A stretch of DNA of 64,000 nucleotides from Sipunculus nudus. Lineage: Eukaryota; Annelida; Sipuncula; Golfingiida; Sipunculidae. Location of the stretch: assembly GCA_026874595.1 (NCBI GenBank), contig CM049322.1:51861386-51925385 (forward strand), read 5' to 3'. Shown piece after piece: positions 53,640 to 64,000 of this stretch. A program made the position numbers and the translations under genes. Each line of letters starts with the position of its first letter. Position 1 is the first letter of the stretch. The notes beneath the pieces were generated by a model. That model saw only the letters and a list, made by a program, of their open reading frames with translations. It had not been told where the DNA came from and made no database searches.

Positions 53640-54115
53640 GTTGGCTTGTGACCCAGTAAGTGTTGGCGTCACTTGCAGTCCTTTTCATACAGTAAAAATC
53701 TGGGAGTCTTAGTGATAACAGCCCATAAAGCAAGAGTGGTTCAATGTATTAGGCTGAAATTGTGCATGTCCATAAAACTTTGAAATCTCCCTCTAGTACT
53801 CAAGACTGGTGGTGCCACCTACAATCATTTTTGTGTAGCATTCATCCATGCGATTGCCATCTCTTCTTCTAAGTGATTGGTTCAGTGTTTGGGCTGAAAT
53901 TCTGCATGTTCATATATTTTTTATCCCTCCGCCTCGTTGTGGCTGTTGGCACCACCTGCAATCGTTTTTTTGCGTACCGTCCATCTGTGCATTAGCTTTC
54001 GGTGAAAATCAGTCGTATCCCAGGAGTGGTTCAATGTATTTATCTGAAATTTGCCATGTCCATCCATCCTGGATAGGGTTCCGGTATACATAACAAGTGA
54101 TGCCACTTGCCTTTC
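53640..54115 (+). repeat. Fragment related to family B modules
   Basis: Two modules with GGTGGTGCCACCTACAATCA and TTGGCACCACCTGCAATCGT, decayed forms of the GGTGGCGCCACC palindrome modules. Confidence 0.5.
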
Positions 54116-54117
54116 CG

Positions 54118-54806
54118 TTTTTAGCTCAGCTGACTGTAAGTCAACTGAGGTATAGGTATGGCCCTTTGTCTGTCTGGGTGTCCTTTAGCAGAGCACAAAT
54201 CGTAACCACAGACCCTAGAGACCTGTTCCTAAATATCCAGCAAGGTGAATAAAAATGAGGTCAATGTGACCCATATTCTCCGAGCTATGGGGCTTGTAAG
54301 TATCCCCAAAAACAATTACAAATTTGATATAAAAGCTCCATTTCATGATAATTAATGCACGGATTGACATGAATCTTGCCTGAAATATTAACCGTGACTT
54401 GTTTTGTCAGTTCCCCAAAACTGTTGGCACCACCTGTATTTTTTTTTTATTTTTGCGAATATTTTATTTTTTAGCTCAGTTGAATATAAGTCATCTGAGC
54501 TATAGTCATGGTCCATTGTCCGTTGTTCATCATTCCTTCCATCTGTCCGTCCATCTGTCCATTAGACTGGCACGATTTGAAACTGTTAGACCTGCGAATC
54601 CAAAATTCGGCATACTGTTAGATGTCCCCAAGATCTCCTACATAACCGAAAATTGGGTCACTGCGACTTCGTTCCTTCGAGAAATTAAGGAAAAACCTCA
54701 ATTTTCAATTATAAACCTATTATTACACTTCAGGACTGGCTGATATCATGACCACTGATCTGTTTTTCTTAATATTTACCAGAAGTTTTCTCCTATATAT
54801 TTCGTA
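54118..54806 (+). repeat. Two consecutive family A copies (A, then A2)
   Basis: Heads at 54119 and 54472 (TTTTAGCTCAGTTGAATATA). The first contains one internal unit ending TTGGCACCACCTGTA; the second is the A2 body. Confidence 0.65.
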
Positions 54807-54810
54807 TTAA

Positions 54811-55030
54811 TGTATCCGCCAAAAAGTTTTGCGGATACTATGTTTTCAGTAGGACGCCACTGCCGCCCCTTAGGTTTCCGGAGAACTCCTTCGTAAGCAC
54901 TGGGCGGAATTTTTTTAAATTAGGAATTATGATCGGGTCACATGTGAACTGCTGCGCCCTCATTTTTGGTTGACCTCTGACCTTTCTTCTCTCCCCAGCG
55001 TCCATTTGTGTGTCTGTAAGTAATTCCCCA
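54811..55030 (+). repeat. Family B head fragment
   Basis: TGTATCCGCCAAAAAGTTTT continued by GCGGATAC forms the head hairpin; then CCGGAGAACTCCTTCGTAAG and GGGTCACATGTGAACTGCTG as at 57291. Confidence 0.7.
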
Positions 55031-55299
55031 ATGTTATCCTGTTCATTTCTCTTTTATGCAAGTCCATAAGCAGTAACATTTTAGAATTTGTACTTTTATA
55101 TTGTGTATATATTGTTTTCATGTGCTGTTCACTATACTTAATACTGTGTTTGTATATATTTGGCAGGATTAGTATCCTTTGTATGTGTAGGGCCTACACA
55201 TAATCCTTTTTAATTGATTATACAAAAATGCAGTTGATTAATCAATTTTGAAAGAAAAACAACTGATCATTGATTTAATTGATTGATTGGCACACCACT

Positions 55300-55304
<5 letters not shown>

Positions 55305-55396
<92 letters not shown>

Positions 55397-55405
55397 ATAT
55401 ATATA
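55305..55405. repeat. (TA)n microsatellite upstream of the CARD exon
   Basis: About 50 TA units with two single-base interruptions. Confidence 0.95.
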
Positions 55406-55507
55406 CTTGTCAACATATGATATGCATAATTAAGGGCATATTACAAATCAAACTGATGTCATTTACTTTTAGATTACATGGTTATTATTGATCTATATTT
55501 TAATAGA

Positions 55508-55648
55508 ATGGCTGAAGATCCACATAAGCGACAGATACAGGACAACAGGGCTTTTCTTGTTGAAAACCTGGATCTAACGAGTACACTTGTCCTTGATCGA
55601 CTCGTTGAGAGGGATGTATTATCTCAGCTCCAGTTGATGTCAATCCAG
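55508..55648 (+). CDS. CARD exon 1, helices 1 to 3
   Basis: ATG at 55508-55510 lies two bases after an AG, so it may start the protein inside a spliced exon. The exon encodes exactly 47 codons and ends at GTACAG (55649). Helix 1 contains MAEDPHKRQIQDNRAFLVEN, and helices 2-3 contain VLDRLVERDVLSQLQLMSIQ. The leucine spacing (FLVENL, VLDRLV, VLSQLQ) is the CARD pattern. A charged face (DRLVERD) is typical of an interaction surface. The upstream sequence has a long (TA)n tract; no promoter is recognised. Confidence 0.72.
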
Positions 55649-58600
55649 GTACAGTACACAGAATTAACAAATGTAAACTTAGGTTACCTTAAGGTAACAC
55701 AATCACATACACACTGTCTCATACGCACAAACTCACATGTCTGTCGCAAGTTAATTTTAAGTCGAGTTGCAGTGATAGATCAAATCTCATTCTCACCTCA
55801 TGCAAGCAGTTATATTGACATTTCAACCCCTGTCATCCGTTTACGTAGATGATGAAATAGATTTAAAAAACAATTTAAGTCACCATGATGAACAAGTTTA
55901 GGGGATGCTGGAGGAAAGAAGATCTTCGGTAGATTTATGGAACATTATATGTGAATACTAGATTCCTAAATACGGTACATGTAAATATATAATGAACTTT
56001 TTCTTTATTGTATTTTTGGGAGTAAATTACATTTTGTTTTGCTACCTTATAATATTTGATGATAAAATATAAATTTGTACTTATTAGGTGGCCATGTATA
56101 CAGTGGTTCGTATAGGACACATAGAAAATTATTTTTGTCTTATTAACACAAAATAGTTATTTCATTCCCTCATGATTATTAGTATCTTATTATCAACCAA
56201 TTAGGGTTACATAATACTGCAAAGAAAAAGAAAAACCAGCCTGTCGCTTTGTCAGTTTGTTTCATGGCTTTAGGAAAAGCTTACAACACTTCACAGTGAG
56301 CAGCATGGGGGGGGGGGGGGGAGGGATCTCAGAGGGACATGCCATACTTACGTTTTCAGAGATGGTAGTGGGCCTTCAAGTACCTTTGATCCCCTTACTC
56401 TTTATGAGGATAAAACATTTTTTTTACGAGATAATTGCTCCAGTTCCCCCTTAGTTCCCCCTTATCTCTCCATAATTATTTACCTGTTGAATGCATCTGA
56501 TGCAATTATGAAAATTTAGTATGGCACATGTTATATCATTACTCCTGTATGGCTCAACATTAAATTTTGGTAATACTTGCCAAGTAAGGCAAATGACAGC
56601 TAGCTTTTACTTGCCTTAAATGTATTTTTACTTGTCCCACAAAAATCAGTGATGGCAGATACAATTTCTAAACATTTGGTCCACGTAATTCTTAAGCAAC
56701 AATAAACCTATTTTGTTTGTTTGCTAATAATATTTCTCTTTAGTATTTGCACAGATAACAACACTCACATAATTTAAGCAAGAGGTATAACAGTATGATT
56801 TCAGATCTCCTGAAAAAGAAAATGGCTAACTTATGATTAACAAATGTTAAGATGTTTGTGTAAAGGTGTATGTTGCACTAATCGGGCAAGTGGGAACCCA
56901 TTTTTAGTAAGCCTACTACCATTTTCTTGAAGTTTTACTTGCCCCGGGCAACACCCAAACATCCTCTGAGAAATCATGGACAGTGAGTGAAGAAACTTTT
57001 ACTGTGTCACTGTATCAGGTCTCAACGTTTTGAGCCCAGTCCTTATAAGCATACAAATTATTTAATAAATCGAGCATAATCTTAATCCAGTGTAGAGAAA
57101 CATGTCTTAAAGATTTAAGAAGCAGGTCTTACTGTATTGTCCATCTATTTTTATTTATTTTTATCTGTACTACTGTGTTATCTCGAACAAGATAATTATT
57201 ATGTGGGAACAAATTAATTATCATGTCATTTTGTGGGAATCCAATACTTTCTCCAGGAAACTAGATACTGTCGCATGGGAATGATATAATTGTATCCGCC
57301 AAAACAGTTTTGCGAATACTATGTTTTCAGCCCATCGCCACCGCGTAGGTGTCCGGAGAACTCCTCCATAACCACTGGGTGGAATTTTACGAAACCCGGT
57401 ATTATGTTCGGGTCACATGTGAACTGCTGCGCCCCGATTTTGTTTTGACCTCTGACCTTTCCTCTGCGCTCTGCGTTCGTTTGTGCATCTGTTTCCACAC
57501 ATAAACCCACATATCTCGGGAACCGTTTGACCGATCAGGAAAATTCTTTTGCACAAATGTAGCCCTTGAAGAGCTTTATAACATACACAAAAAATGGTGG
57601 CGCCACCTGCAACCATGTTTGCACAGTGTCCATCTGTTTGTCTGCCTTGGGTTAAAATCACTCATATCTCTGCAGTGATTTGACTAATTCACCTGAAATT
57701 TGGCATGCGTATACATCCTGGATAGCTTTTCTGATTTTATGACAGGTGGCGCCACCTACATTCACGTTTATGCTGCAGACATTCAAGTTCATATCTCGGG
57801 AACCGTTTGACCAATTGGGCCAAAATTTTGCATGTTTATAGGTCTCACATAGCTCTTTATCATACGCAAAACTGGTGGCGCCACCTGTAGCCATTTTTGC
57901 ACAGCTCCCGTCTGTTTGTCTGCCATGGGATAAAATAACTCATATCTCGGCAGTGGTTTGACATACTAGTATCTGCCTAAAATTTTGCAGGTTTATACAT
58001 CTTGGATAGCTTTCTCGATTTTATGACAGGTGGCGCCACCTGCATTCTAGTTTATGCAGCAGACATCCAAGCTCATCTTGGGAACCATTTGACCAATTGG
58101 GCCAAAGTTTTGCATGTGTATAGTTCTCACATAGCTCTTTATAATACACAAAACTGGTGGCGCCACCTGCAACCACTTTTGCACAGCGTCCATCTGTTTG
58201 TCCACCACGGGTTAAAATCACTCATATCTCTGTAGTAGTTTTGACTTATCTGCCTTAAATTTTGCATATGTATACAACTTGGATGGCTTTCTGGATGTTG
58301 TGGTAGGTGGCGCAACCTACATACACAATTTGGCTGCAGACATCCATGCTAATATGCAACACTTCACTCTATTTCCCCTTGCCACTCAATCCATGCCTCA
58401 CTTCACCTGTTCCACTCTGATTTAGGGGGATACACGTAGTCGCTTGTCAACTACTCGTATTCTAGTTATCATATGGGAAAGAGATACAATCTTATGGGAA
58501 TGATATACTGTCGCACTGGTACTAGATAATTATATATTTGGAAGGAGATAATTATTAGTTGGGGAAAAAATAATTATCTTGTCGGAACAAGATAATTATC

Positions 58601-58789
58601 ACATGGGAACAGGAATGAGATACTGATCAAAGCATTCGAACCAGATAAAATTGTGTGGAATATGCTATCGCATTAGAGATATTTATCTCATGGGAAGGAC
58701 ATGATATAATGTGTCTTATAGGAGCCACCATACAGCTAGGGATATGTATGAATTACATACAGTTTCATATAATTAATTAACCTCAGGCA

Positions 58790-58837
<48 letters not shown>

Positions 58838-59015
58838 CAAACTGATATAGTCTTTTCTTTTCAGGAAAGATGTCCTGCCAATAATCTCCAGCTGTCACGA
58901 GCCTTGTTGGATCATTTGTACATTCGGCCTTACACAGACTGGCAGAAGTTCCTGTTCTGCCTGACTGAATCAGGACAGGGACACATTGTGGAGCATCTCC
59001 AGAACCCTCACAGAG
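55508..59015 (+). CDS. CARD-containing gene, first two coding exons
   Basis: Exons 55508-55648 and 58865-59015 join in phase 0 and together encode one complete caspase-recruitment (CARD) death fold of about 90 residues. CARDs mediate homotypic assembly in apoptosis and innate immune signalling, usually in the cytoplasm. The first Met is at 55508. The second exon ends in phase 1 at GTACTT, so the gene continues past the window. The downstream domain, which would name the protein (caspase, NLR, RIG-like, adaptor), is not visible. The first exon has a decayed relative with the same length and exon end at 22306-22447. The CARD assignment is recognition from helix pattern. Confidence 0.7.
55649..57159. 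other. First part of the CARD intron, no gene
   Basis: A 16-bp palindrome (GTTACCTTAAGGTAAC, 55683-55698) and a poly-G run (56308-56321) are the only marks. Confidence 0.4.
57160..58720. repeat. GATAATTATC motif array, split by a family B copy
   Basis: Degenerate CATGGGAAC.AGATAATTAT units occur at 57180-57290 and again at 58470-58700, on either side of the family B insertion. The core GATAATTATC is self-complementary. Confidence 0.55.
57291..58465 (+). mobile_element. Full-length family B element, Helitron-like
   Basis: The head TGTATCCGCCAAAACAGTTT and TTGCGAATAC form a hairpin. The tail has GGGGGATACACGTAGTCGC then ACTACTCGTATTCTAG, so a head motif (GGATAC) recurs, a small hairpin (GTAGT/ACTAC) follows, and the end is CTAG, fitting the Helitron CTRR rule. 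The palindrome GGTGGCGCCACC is at 57596, 57745, 57874, 58029 and 58156 and decayed at 58306. Spacing alternates about 150 and 128, so the unit is a 280-bp dimer. No ORF of note. Confidence 0.65.
58792..58834. repeat. (TA)n microsatellite
   Basis: 21 TA units just upstream of CARD exon 2. Confidence 0.95.
58865..59015 (+). CDS. CARD exon 2, helices 4 to 6
   Basis: Acceptor TCTTTTCTTTTCAG ends at 58864 and donor GTACTT starts at 59016. Fifty codons plus one base. It encodes ALLDHLYIRPYTDWQKFLFC and LTESGQGHIVEHL, matching the CARD signature LLD.L..R....F..F...L.e.GQ..i...L in helices 4-6. It joins exon 1 in phase 0. The 3.2-kb intron between the exons contains a complete family B hairpin-headed repeat and a (TA)n tract; the next intron contains a family A copy and a TIR element. 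Confidence 0.75.
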
Positions 59016-59196
59016 GTACTTTTTAGGTTTCTCTCACCCATCCTGGTTATAACTTCTATTTAATGATGGGTTAGTGACCAGAGTGTGTATATCCCTGGTA
59101 CATCTATACTGTATATACAAGATCTTTAAGCAGCTCGGCTGGAATTAAGCTGATATTTTTATAATTTACAAACAGGCTGTGTTACAATTACTCCTT

Positions 59197-59660
59197 TTAA
59201 AGGGGACCAATCACCTATCCGACCTTTATAAATTAAAAGTTATCCCATGGAGCATTTATAAAAAGTGGCCAGAAAACATGAATATAACTGCATAAAGGCT
59301 GCTTGTTTTATTTATATAAATGTGTTAACAGTGTGTGGATGCCTGCCAAAAAATTAAAACAAAATCAACAAGGGCATCTGGAGGCAAATCAGATAAGCCA
59401 GAACCTTGCAAATGCTGTTTTGCAACAATTTAAGTGACTTATCGATATGCAACCAACAACCTTAGGTTACATGTTTTTCCTGTTTGTCAACATTGCTCTC
59501 TTTACAAACAGTTTGTTTATAAACAAGTTCATACATACTTCATGGAGGCATTGTAAACACATTTCATAACCAGAATTACCCTTAGATCATTAATATATAC
59601 ACAGAGGAAGCCAGAAATCAAATTCTTTTTTTTAGAAGGTAGGTGATGGGGCCCCTTTAA
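59197..59660. mobile_element. TTAA-flanked MITE, piggyBac-like
   Basis: Ends TTAAAGGGGACCAATCACCT and TGGGGCCCCTTTAA (inverted AGGGG..CCATCACCTACC) with TTAA at both borders, about 460 bp. It is the intact relative of the split copy at 51130-53372. Confidence 0.65.
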
Positions 59661-59753
59661 GCTCATAATTGGTATAATTTATTTAACTTATGAAGTTATA
59701 TTTATATTGTATAATTAATTTATAACTAATATAATGAACTGTCCATTTATGTT

Positions 59754-60664
59754 TAGCTCAACTGACTGAAAGTCATCTGAGCTATAGTGATCACTCCTTT
59801 GTCTGTTGTCCATCTGTCTGTCTGTCTGTCTGTTTGTTAACCAGGCACAAATCGTAACCCCATGACTTGGAATCTCGTGATTTGACATCCAGGGAGGTCC
59901 ATGAAAAATCTCTTTGAACCCTGAAGTTAGGTCTCTGGTACCAATATCCTCTGAGCTATGGGGCTCAGAAGTACCCCCACCCCCCATAATGATGAAAATT
60001 GACAACAAAAGCTCCCTTATCTGTACAACTAATGCATTGATCACCATGATTTTGTGCATGCATATTGATCTTGGAGTGTTTCATCATTTCCTTCAAACTG
60101 GTGGCGCCACCTGTATTTTTTTACACATTTTTTCTTTATATTATTGAGACCTTCAGAGATCCGGTCATTTGTTAACGTGGCACAAACTGTAACCACTGGA
60201 CCTAGAATCTTCTTACTGCACATCAGAGAATGCCTATGAAAAATCTCCTGGGAAACCTGAAATTAGGTCTTTGTTACCCATATCCTCTGAGCTATTGGGC
60301 TCAGAAGTAACCCCCCCCCCCCCAACCCCTGAATAACAGATAATTTGATACAAAAGCTCAAGTATCACTACAAATAATGCTATGATCATCATGCTTCTTT
60401 ACATGCATATTGATCATAAAGTTTTTCATCTGTTTCTGCAGACTGGTGACACAGCCAGTATTTTTCTATTTTTACGCATTTTTTTCTCTATTTTTGAGAT
60501 TTTAAAGATGCGGTCTTATGTTAAGAGGGTTCAAATCTTAACCATTGTACCTAGAAGCGTCTAACTTGACATCCTTGGAGGTCCATAAAAAATCCATCTA
60601 GTATCACACTATTGCCAATACCAACTAGTCAATCAGCTGAGCGTCATGACCAATGGGTCACTTG
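59754..60664 (+). mobile_element. Complete family A element with two internal units
   Basis: Head TAGCTCAACTGACTGAAAGT and CATCTGAGCTATAG, then a TGTCTGTCTGTCTGTTTG tract, two 340-bp units (palindrome at 60100-60111), and a tail CAGCTGAGCGTCATGACC with AATGGGTCACTTG. About 910 bp. Confidence 0.7.
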
Positions 60665-60744
60665 CCAAACATCTAAATCTTTCATTCAGATTTTCAGAAA
60701 TGCAAAGTTTTCGGATTCCTCATGGGGATTTACATTACACCTAT

Positions 60745-63700
60745 GGGCACTTTCACACTAAAGGTTGGATATGAACATTTGTTAAACAATGGTTCACAGG
60801 TAAGTTTAATGGCTGAAAATATGATACATATTATCATATTTGTAAAGGCCACAGCAGCCTCTATAAACACAGAAAATTTTATAACTCTAAGCCAATTTTT
60901 TAAGAAGTTCTGGCCATTTAAGTGTAATTTTCATCAAATTTTGGAGTCTCACTCACAAAAATGGAAAAATTTAATGTAAATATGACTGAAATTTGTTTAC
61001 CAGAACAGAAATATTCTAATCACAGCACATGCTGTAACATGTAAACTACAAGTGCTCCAAGTTTCATGACTTTCATGGTGGTGGTTAAAATTATCCAATC
61101 AATATCCTTCAGTATAATAATTGGTTAAAAAATTTTGCTTGGACCTGTCCTCTCCAGTACATTGCATCCTCACAAGAAATGTACTTCTCATGTCGCAAAA
61201 CAAAATCCTGCTTTAAACAGCCAGTATTATATCTAATCATGTTTTGGTAACTAAGGGCTGGGTATGTGTGTCCTGACCGGGATAATTTGGCACTTGTTTA
61301 CCTGGTATATGCCTGTTAAAAAAATTGTCCTCTCCAGTACATACAGATAAAATTCACTTTAATGTAGAATTTAAAAGCCTATTTTAGTTTATATGTAACA
61401 GGTAGCTAGGAAGATAAATTCCCTGGTGTTTGCATTGCATACCATCTAATATTCTGTGGCCAGTTTAGCAATGAGTGTATCTGTTAAAATGTCCTCTCCA
61501 GTACAATCATTTTTAACATGAGGCAGGCTAGAGGAATACTTCTCCAAGTAAGCTTAATATTTACTTCAAGTTTGTCCTAGTGATAAATATAAATAGACTG
61601 ACTGGTTTAGGGAAGTAGTTTGGCTCATTATACATATAAATTAGCATGTAACTCCATTCATTGTCATACCAATGTTTAGAGTGATGAATCTTCATTGATG
61701 AATTTATTATAAAGCCTTTCTTTTACATGTTCCTTCATTGTACAGAAGTGAGAAGCAGACAAAAAGCATACCTGCAATAACTGCATGTAAATTGTGACAG
61801 TAGCAGACTTTAATTTTGTGTTACTTTAATGTACTGGAGAGGACATTTTTTTAACACGGGATAAAAGTGTCAAATGTACAACCCTACAGTCTTTCAGTTT
61901 TGCACAGTAGTTCTTGAAGCTTTCAATCACTGTCAATACTTAACCTGCTTACTTTTAATTTTAATAAATACCATGCAGTTTACTACATAGACCCCTTCAT
62001 CTAATTCTTTGGGTATTATAAAAAATGTGTATTTGTATCTGTTTTTAACTAGAACCACATACATGTTAAGATTCTTTACCAAATTAGACCGGTAGAAATA
62101 GTCGAACAGCCCTAATTTTCATTTTTACCAAAATCTAACATTTCATTATCTGGATCATTAACTCTCTTCATGTCACATATTTTATGTAACTGTGCCATCT
62201 TGATGATTGCTGATGAATCAACCCAAATTGTTTTGGCCAAAGATAATTCTTATGAAAATACCAGTGCTTTCTGTTCTCTTGCCATCTCACTAGCTATGAA
62301 TCATTACTTCATGAGAGCAACTACAATCAAATTTGCCAATACTTTTGCCTCAAGAAAAAGTCAACAACTTGTGAAACCAAAGAGTTTGGTAAAACAGCTT
62401 TTGAAACTATGGTCTCCCAAATTGCTGGTACACATTTTAAATGACACAGTTATCAGTGTTGGGGCTGGGGGTGGTTAGGATGAAGGCATCATGTGAACTT
62501 TGTGTTTGACAACGTGCTTTTATTTTTCCATCTATTTTACCAAGTCTCATAGCAAAGTCTATGAAAACAATGATATCAACATTGTCTTCTTGCAAAAGCT
62601 TAATTTTCTGGTTCCAGTTTATCTAAGTCTCAGAAAAGTTGTTTTTATATTTTAAATTCAAATTTAATGGTAAATCCTCACAAGTAAAAAGCCAAAAGCA
62701 GCCGAAATGTCCATTTCCACAACTGTTGTGTAACAATGTAAAATACTACTAGCAGGACCCATATCTGTAGTTATCACATGATACATAAATGTATGTCCCA
62801 AATTTTGAATAAATTAATGTATATATATATATATATATATATATATGGATATTTTCCCCAGGTCTACAATAAACATTTTGTTTATATTAAATTCAGGTGA
62901 GCTATGTTGTCTATGAACCAATTGTTTAATGTATGTTGTAAAATAAGTTGACAGATGTTGATATTCAAAGTAAATGTGTTGGAAATAAAGCATGAGTGCA
63001 AAAAACAAATTATATTTGCATTACGGATTGTGAACAAAACTGCTTCTGAATAAAATTCTGTAAAATATTTAATTTTCAAGATGACCATTTCTCCAAATTA
63101 TTGTAAAAAATATATTTTTTTTTCAACAAAACAAAAGGTACAAGCCATTCAATATTTATAATCTCGCTTTAAGTGTCATTTAATATCATGGAGTCATAAT
63201 TGACTTACATTATACTTAATAACTGATACTTGGGTATGTCTATTTTGTGCTCCTTTAACCACAAGGTCCAAATAGTTGCAGTTGAACTTGCCTCTGGTAA
63301 ATGAGGTGGACACTGATTCACTTTATGTTCAAGAGGTCCATGAACAATACAAGAGAGAGAGGGAACAAAAATATTCCTTTTGAATTCTTCCACAGTGCAT
63401 GTTAAAATAATGTCCTCTCCAGTACCAATGATGTTAAAAAATGTTATCATATAAATCAAGTGACAACAGACTAAGGCATCAACATATTTCCTGATTTCTT
63501 GAACTCTGTACAGCTGAACAACTTCTCTCACCATTTCTGTTACTAATTGACCAGGGCAGTGTCAGAATAAAGACTGACAGCATACTTCCTTTAATCATAT
63601 ATAAAATGCACTATTAAATTTTTATAAAAATATGAAAATTTCATTAAACAAACAAATGTGATTGCAGATTTTTTTATCATGCACTTAGGGCATGATCAAA

Positions 63701-63973
63701 TACATCAGATAAAGACATTAGAACAAACTAATGAGCGAAAATTTAAATTATGTAGAGCTGTGAAGAGAAAAAGATTATTGTAAAAATATGGGATGTTTGA
63801 ATTTCTGAATTCAATGTAACTTTTATTAGTTCACAGGTAAAATGGTAAACTAAACAGTTTCTTTTAGCTAAGATATATACCTTTTCAGGGGTAAACTTAA
63901 TATTGCTCTGTTAGGTATTCAGTTTTTACTCCCCAGTGAGACTAATCACTCAACCTTTTGTGTGAAAGTGCCC
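60745..63973. mobile_element. 3.2-kb TIR DNA element with a dispersed 15-mer
   Basis: TIRs GGGCACTTTCACAC + AAAGGTTG match at 22 of 24 positions at both ends; CTAT flanks both sides (60741-60744, 63974-63977). TGTCCTCTCCAGTAC occurs at 61146, 61326, 61490 and 63411 (+) and 61831-61845 (-), most preceded by GTTAAAA. Inner open frames of 102 codons (62170-62478, +) and 109 codons (63205-63534, -) show no transposase motif I recognise. It lies in a CARD gene intron. Superfamily is not assigned. Confidence 0.65.
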
Positions 63974-64000
63974 CTATATTTGTATCCACCAAATCAGAGA

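Noticed and set aside
62170-62478. 102-codon ORF inside the TIR element as a transposase
   Set aside because: No DDE/D or zinc-finger pattern recognised; kept only as part of the element description.
63975-64000. TGTATCCACCAAATCAGAGA at the window edge as a family B head
   Set aside because: Only the first dozen bases resemble the family B head and the hairpin second arm is outside the window.

Overview
The window looks like AT-rich, repeat-dense nuclear DNA from a marine mollusc, most likely a bivalve. The evidence is short exons with GT-AG borders in long introns, many (TA)n tracts, a tRNA-derived SINE with a conserved GGAGAAAACCACC-type body, dispersed hairpin-headed repeats of a kind I associate with bivalve genomes, and CARD-fold exons, a domain expanded in bivalves. 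The species is inference. There are no bacterial genes, CRISPR arrays, intact transposases or reverse transcriptases.

Region 1 (1-11958, + strand) is the 3' part of a multi-exon gene: seven exons can be joined by phase except at one junction. It encodes the C-terminal part of an uncharacterised, SAMD3-like animal protein and ends at a TAG at 11956-11958. Its introns carry hairpin-headed repeats, a 156-bp array, a 1.2-kb foldback element with an 8-bp target duplication, and small MITEs.

Region 2 (12-24 kb) is mostly gene-free, with a fragment of a TTGGGTT-rich element, a TA-flanked MITE, and a decayed immune-type locus: a CARD exon with an in-frame stop and a 1-nt insertion (22306-22447), followed by an LRR-like segment (23311-23490).

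Region 3 (24.0-40.0 kb) is a tandem segmental duplication, roughly 24010-30880 against 32878-40000, with a shorter third piece at 17590-17925. Each long copy keeps a promoter-like block with an NRF1-like TGCGCATGTGCA site, a GTAAGC donor about 155 bases later, and a 93-95-nt internal exon-like block with good splice signals but no shared reading frame. Copy 3 carries two later insertions, a Tigger/pogo-like element and a 1.6-kb Helentron-like element. Copy 2 shows the empty site for both.

Region 4 (41-45.5 kb) is a nest of hairpin-headed repeats: family C, with a 148-bp satellite core, lies inside family B, which abuts an inverted family A copy. A 12-bp palindrome, GGTGGCGCCACC, occurs 14 times intact in the window, in both family A and family B.

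Region 5 (45.5-55.3 kb) is non-genic, with MITEs, a 130-bp-arm near-perfect hairpin, a SINE, and a 1639-bp element with GC-rich inverted arms and a perfect 8-bp target duplication, inserted in an older TTAA-type MITE.

Region 6 (55.5-64 kb, + strand) holds the first two coding exons of a CARD-containing gene, intact and in phase. The following intron contains a 3.2-kb TIR element (60745-63973) with a dispersed 15-mer. The rest of the gene lies beyond the window.
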